From Lachnospiraceae bacterium UBA7202 (lineage in GTDB: Bacteria; Bacillota; Clostridia; Lachnospirales; Lachnospiraceae): a stretch of 64,000 nt of DNA. This document shows positions 61,283 to 64,000 of the stretch, in pieces. Within the stretch, counting starts at the first letter, position 1, and the number at the start of each line of letters is the position of its first letter. Both the position numbers and the translations under genes were made by a program. The stretch spans positions 8,826 to 72,825 of the forward strand of contig DKUO01000032.1 of NCBI GenBank assembly GCA_002490705.1, written 5' to 3'. The notes under the pieces were generated by a model. That model made no database searches. It saw only the letters and a list, made by a program, of their open reading frames with translations, and was not told the origin of the DNA.

Positions 61283-62331
61283 TTCCGATTTCCGTATGCA
61301 TCATCACCAAAAATGAAGCAGAAAATCTACAGAAATGTCTCGAAGCGCTAAAACCGTATCCCTTCGAGATCGTGGTGACGGACACCGGCTCTACGGATAA
61401 CTCTCTGGAAATTGCAAGGCGGTACACAGACCGCGTCTACGAATTTGCATGGATCAACGATTTTTCTGCCGCCAGAAATTTCTGTATCAGCCGCGCCTCC
61501 CATAACACCATCCTCTCTCTGGACACCGACGAATTCCTCCGTCCCCTGGACTGGGAGGCCCTGCAAAAGGCTTTGGAAGAGCATCCGAAAAGTCTCGGCG
61601 CCATAGAACTGTTCAGCTATTTTGATGTGGAAGGGGAAACCAAGCATCAGGTCGTGCGTCTGGAACGGCTTTTTAACAGGCGTTATTATCACTTTGTCAA
61701 TCCCGTTCACGAAATTCTGGTCCCTCTCGGTTCGCTCGTCCCCTCCTCCTACGATGCGCCTGTTTCTGTAGACCACGTAGGCTACCAGGGCACAACGGAA
61801 AAGCTGAAAGAAAAAGCGGAACGGGATATCGCGCTGCTTCACGATGAAATCAAGGCTGATCCCGAAAATCCCTACCTCTATTTCCAGTTAGGGCAAAGCT
61901 ATATGCTGATGCGGGATCACGAAAACGCCCTTTCCTGGTTCCGGGAAGCGATGAAACGACATCCCATGCCCGGAGCTGACTATACCCTTGCGCTTCTTTG
62001 TAATTATGCCGGCATTCTTTTGGATGAGAATCAGGTGGAGGAAGCCGCGAACGTCCTTTCCTACCGTGACTCCTTCGCGGATAGCAAAGATTTCCTCTGT
62101 CTGTCCGGGCGCATTTATCTTCGCATGGGACAGCCCCTTAAGGCCCTCCCCGAATTTGTGCAGGCCCTGAGCGCCCCCAAATACAGTCTCGAGGATCCCC
62201 ACACCCCCAGCTATTACATCGGTTTTATCTATGAAATGTTTGGCAAACAGGATATCGCCCGCACCCACTATGAGAACTGCGGGGAGTATCCGCCTGCTGT
62301 GGAGGCGCTGAAACGGTTATCTAGGCCTTAA
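61279..62331 (+). CDS. GT2 glycosyltransferase with TPR domain, copy 4
   Basis: A 350-residue paralogue joined to copy 3 by an ATGA overlap. It has PISVCIITKNEAENLQKCL and DTGSTDNSLEI. It differs from the others in the metal motif (LDTDEFLRPLD where the others have DCDE) and in NPVHEILVPLG where they have IHEQ, so its acceptor or donor is probably different. TPR repeats run from NPYLYFQLGQSYMLMRDHEN to the end. Its 3' end overlaps that of the convergent 60-residue gene by 11 bases. Confidence 0.88.
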   Translation: MIPISVCIITKNEAENLQKCLEALKPYPFEIVVTDTGSTDNSLEIARRYTDRVYEFAWINDFSAARNFCISRASHNTILSLDTDEFLRPLDWEALQKALEEHPKSLGAIELFSYFDVEGETKHQVVRLERLFNRRYYHFVNPVHEILVPLGSLVPSSYDAPVSVDHVGYQGTTEKLKEKAERDIALLHDEIKADPENPYLYFQLGQSYMLMRDHENALSWFREAMKRHPMPGADYTLALLCNYAGILLDENQVEEAANVLSYRDSFADSKDFLCLSGRIYLRMGQPLKALPEFVQALSAPKYSLEDPHTPSYYIGFIYEMFGKQDIARTHYENCGEYPPAVEALKRLSRP

Positions 62332-62503
62332 TTCTGTCTATTTCCGTAAGATTGACACCCGAAGAAGTCAATATAACCTTCAAATCCATATATCGCTTTC
62401 TCAGAGATTGATATATCGCCGAATCCCGATCCGCCAACTCCATCCAATCCTGTACTCTTGAAAATTCTTCTACCGATATTTTCAGCATTTCACTTTCCGT
62501 CAT
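62321..62503 (-). CDS. Conserved-looking 60-residue protein next to flagellin
   Basis: A 60-residue helical protein (MTESEMLKISVEEFSRVQDW, then SLRKRYMDLKVILTSSGVNL) that I cannot place in a family. It has GGAGG before the ATG, its own sigma-A promoter and a structured leader with an 11-codon overlapping upstream frame, so it is a real, controlled gene. It lies between the glycosyltransferases (convergent) and the flagellin terminator. A role in flagellin export, folding or glycosylation is possible but not shown. Confidence 0.7.
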   Translation of the reverse strand: MTESEMLKISVEEFSRVQDWMELADRDSAIYQSLRKRYMDLKVILTSSGVNLTEIDRIKA

Positions 62504-62535
62504 ATGATTACCTCCTCTTTTCCTATTTCTTTCAT
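62500..62535 (-). CDS. 11-codon leader ORF overlapping the 60-residue gene
   Basis: Minus-strand ATG at 62535 encodes MKEIGKEEVII and ends in TGA that overlaps the next gene's ATG (ATGA). GGGAG stands six bases before it. The next gene's GGAGG site lies inside this frame, so its translation would directly affect access to that site. Confidence 0.5.
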   Translation of the reverse strand: MKEIGKEEVII

Positions 62536-62594
62536 GGGACACTCCCTGCAATCTTGCGACTATTGTACCAAGTCTCAGAAGCTGTAATTCTCGC

Positions 62595-62618
62595 GACGCA
62601 AGCTGCTGAGCTTGCGTC
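62595..62618 (-). promoter_or_regulatory. 5' leader hairpin of the 60-residue gene
   Basis: A perfect 10 bp stem GACGCAAGCT/AGCTTGCGTC with a four-base loop at the expected transcript start. It would cap the 110-base leader. Confidence 0.65.
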
Positions 62619-62619
62619 T

Positions 62620-62647
62620 ATTATATCAAATTCCACTATGTTTTCAA
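62620..62647 (-). promoter_or_regulatory. Promoter of the 60-residue gene
   Basis: On the minus strand, TTGAAA (62642-62647), 16 bases, TATAAT (62620-62625). It lies directly downstream of the flagellin terminator. Confidence 0.75.
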
Positions 62648-62659
62648 GTATCTGGCTTC

Positions 62660-62692
62660 AAAAAAAAGACCCATCCAAACGGATGGGTCTTT
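62660..62692 (-). terminator. Terminator of the flagellin gene
   Basis: On the minus strand a perfect stem AAAGACCCATCC/GGATGGGTCTTT (62681-62692 with 62665-62676), four-base loop, followed by TTTTG. It is 35 bases after the flagellin stop codon. Confidence 0.95.
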
Positions 62693-62727
62693 CTGATAGC
62701 TTAACTTTGCAAATCCTGTTACAGCGA

Positions 62728-63798
62728 TTAGCCAAGTAAGGACAGTGCCAGCTGGTTGCCCTGATTTGCCTGAGACAGCATAGACGTACCAGCCTGCTGA
62801 AGGATATTGTTGTTGGAGTACTGAACCATCTCCGTAGCGATATCCGTATCGCGGATAGCAGCCTCTGCGGACTGGGTGTTCTCCACGATGTTGTCCAAGT
62901 TGTTGATGGTGTGCTCCAGACGGTTCTGGATAGCACCAAGGTCAGATCTCTGAGAAGATACGATCTGCAGAGCGCCCTTGATGAATGCGTTCAGGGAGTT
63001 GAAATCCTGAGTCGTAGCAACAGTTGCCGGATCACCACCTACCAGATTCTGGAAGCTCTTAACAAGTGCAGTAGCAATGGTCTTGTTCATCGCTTTCATC
63101 TTGTAAGTGCCACTTTCAATCGTGGAATTGGACTGTACAGAGCTGCTAGAAGTAGAACCCTGAATCGTGCCGGATGTACCGGTTGAGTAGCTTGTCGTCT
63201 GCACATTGGTAGAAGCTACATTCAGCGCATTGTAGGTAATCGCGCCGTACAACTTACTGTTTTCGCTCGTGCCGTCTGTCCAGTCACCAATGTAGGTAGC
63301 CAGAGCGGAAATGCTCATGTTCTTGATGGAAATGTCAATGTGCTGACCTGCCTCAGCGCCTACCTGCACGCCTTTGATGAACTTACCATCTAACAGATTC
63401 ATCTCGTTGAAGGTTGTGGTACTCTGTACACGGTCAACCTCGCTCATCAACTGAGAAATCTCAGCCTGGATGGATGCACGATCAGAAGTGGTCAGGGTTC
63501 CGTTCTCACCCTTAACTGCCAGCTCGTTCATTCTCTGGAGCATATCCTCAACTTCGTTCAGAGCGCCCTCTGCGGTCTGCACTACGCTGATACCATCCTG
63601 AGCGTTAGCGGAAGCCTGAGTAAGACCTCTTACCTGTCTTCTCATCTTCTCGGAAATAGAGAGGCCTGCTGCATCATCTGCTGCACGGTTGATCTTATAA
63701 CCGGAAGATAACTTCTCTGTAGACTTAGCCTGAGAAGCTGTGGTCAGTCCTAACATTCTGTTAGAGTTCATCGCTGTAATGTTGTGTTTTACTATCAT
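62728..63798 (-). CDS. hag: Flagellin
   Basis: A 356-residue flagellin. The conserved N-terminal D0/D1 part starts MIVKHNITAMNSNRMLG and has KLSSGYKINRAADDAAGLSI; the C-terminal part has LGAIQNRLEHTINNLDN and ends QANQGNQLALSLLG. The middle (about 175-260) is variable and includes a Ser/Thr-rich run near residues 205-235 (TSYSTGTSGTIQGSTSSSSV), a good candidate for surface O-glycans. The ATG at 63798 has AAGGAGG eight bases upstream; a longer frame to 63903 lies in the leader. Upstream are a sigma-D promoter and a CsrA-type hairpin. Export is through the flagellar type III system. Neighbouring glycosyltransferases probably modify it. Confidence 0.96.
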   Translation of the reverse strand: MIVKHNITAMNSNRMLGLTTASQAKSTEKLSSGYKINRAADDAAGLSISEKMRRQVRGLTQASANAQDGISVVQTAEGALNEVEDMLQRMNELAVKGENGTLTTSDRASIQAEISQLMSEVDRVQSTTTFNEMNLLDGKFIKGVQVGAEAGQHIDISIKNMSISALATYIGDWTDGTSENSKLYGAITYNALNVASTNVQTTSYSTGTSGTIQGSTSSSSVQSNSTIESGTYKMKAMNKTIATALVKSFQNLVGGDPATVATTQDFNSLNAFIKGALQIVSSQRSDLGAIQNRLEHTINNLDNIVENTQSAEAAIRDTDIATEMVQYSNNNILQQAGTSMLSQANQGNQLALSLLG

Positions 63799-63822
63799 AG
63801 TATATTCCTCCTTGAATTTTCT

Positions 63823-63838
63823 GCGGCATCCTTGCCGC
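63823..63838 (-). promoter_or_regulatory. CsrA-type GGA hairpin in the flagellin leader
   Basis: On the minus strand GCGGCA-AGGA-TGCCGC: a 6 bp stem with AGGA in the loop, about 25 bases before the flagellin start. In Bacillus subtilis CsrA binds such a hairpin and the ribosome site of hag together. The ribosome site here, AAGGAGG, could be the second GGA contact. Confidence 0.7.
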
Positions 63839-63900
63839 TTGTTTTGTTGTTGTGGGTCTGCCTCCGTCCCGTCCGCTGACATCTGCTTCTCCACTGCTTT

Positions 63901-63924
63901 CAAGTAAGTATTTTACTTTACTTG
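63901..63924 (-). promoter_or_regulatory. Hairpin at the 5' end of the flagellin mRNA
   Basis: CAAGTAAAGTA and TACTTACTTG pair with one bulge. The predicted transcript start (near 63924) is the first base of the stem, as in mRNAs stabilised by a 5'-terminal hairpin. Confidence 0.55.
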
Positions 63925-63930
63925 TATTAT

Positions 63931-63957
63931 ATATCGGTGGGAATCCGATATACTTTA
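63931..63957 (-). promoter_or_regulatory. Sigma-D (FliA-type) promoter of flagellin
   Basis: On the minus strand TAAA (63954-63957), 15 bases, ACCGATAT (63931-63938). The Bacillus sigma-D consensus is TAAA-N14-16-GCCGATAT, so only one base differs. Confidence 0.9.
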
Positions 63958-64000
63958 GGCCCCTGAGAAAAAATTTTGGGTATTCAAAGTTTTGGAGGGT

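Overview
The window looks like a chromosomal segment of a motile, mid-GC, Gram-positive anaerobe of the Clostridia, probably Lachnospiraceae. The grounds are: Bacillota-type AddAB instead of RecBCD, lipoprotein sugar-binding proteins, strong AGGAGG ribosome binding sites, sigma-A promoters (TTGAAA/TTGACA, 17 nt, TATAAT), a sigma-D promoter in front of flagellin, a LexA box of the Gram-positive type, and a BlaI/BlaR1-like pair. No rRNA, tRNA, CRISPR array or prophage was seen. The assignment is inference; no search was run.

Layout. 1-3250: a decayed mobile zone with a doubly frameshifted IS110-family transposase and a frameshifted Rpn/PD-(D/E)XK nuclease gene, plus two imperfect copies of a ~150 bp sequence. 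3259-4534: a TetR repressor and CPBP membrane protease pair with a 14 bp palindromic operator. 4768-14256: a beta-glucoside module with a CUT1 ABC importer (no ATPase gene), two GH94 glycoside phosphorylases and an AraC regulator. 14385-16482: a small HTH protein divergent from a membrane Ser/Thr kinase with FN3-like ectodomains. 16514-19440: an MBOAT/SGNH O-acyltransferase pair. 19512-24644: an SOS-controlled Y-family polymerase, a small orphan gene, an inositol-phosphatase-family enzyme, an NhaC antiporter, and an ECF sigma factor with an unusual membrane partner whose outer domain looks like the FtsX ectodomain.

24742-29188: a truncated HigA-like gene, an orphan antitoxin-like small RNA, a NifS-type cysteine desulfurase, a complete-looking type I toxin-antitoxin locus (31-residue holin-like toxin plus convergent antisense RNA), and a BlaR1-like protease/BlaI-like repressor pair. 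29344-32996: a heterodimeric ABC exporter. 33111-43898: a xylose/galactose-type sugar importer (binding protein, ATPase, two paralogous permeases) controlled by a YesM/YesN-type two-component system flanked by two more sugar-binding proteins, one of them membrane-anchored. 43936-54009: a DHH phosphoesterase, addA, addB, metI and metN.

54174-63798: the most interesting accessory region. A CgeB-like glycosyltransferase, a sugar-nucleotide module (WlbA-like dehydrogenase, MaoC-like hydratase, LpxD-like N-acyltransferase) and four tandem paralogous GT2-TPR glycosyltransferases sit beside a flagellin gene. The flagellin gene has a sigma-D promoter, a 5'-terminal hairpin and a CsrA-type GGA hairpin in its leader. 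The arrangement suggests a flagellin glycosylation island that builds an acylated amino-sugar glycan. A 60-residue protein of unknown function with its own promoter and an overlapping 11-codon leader ORF lies between the glycosyltransferases and flagellin.
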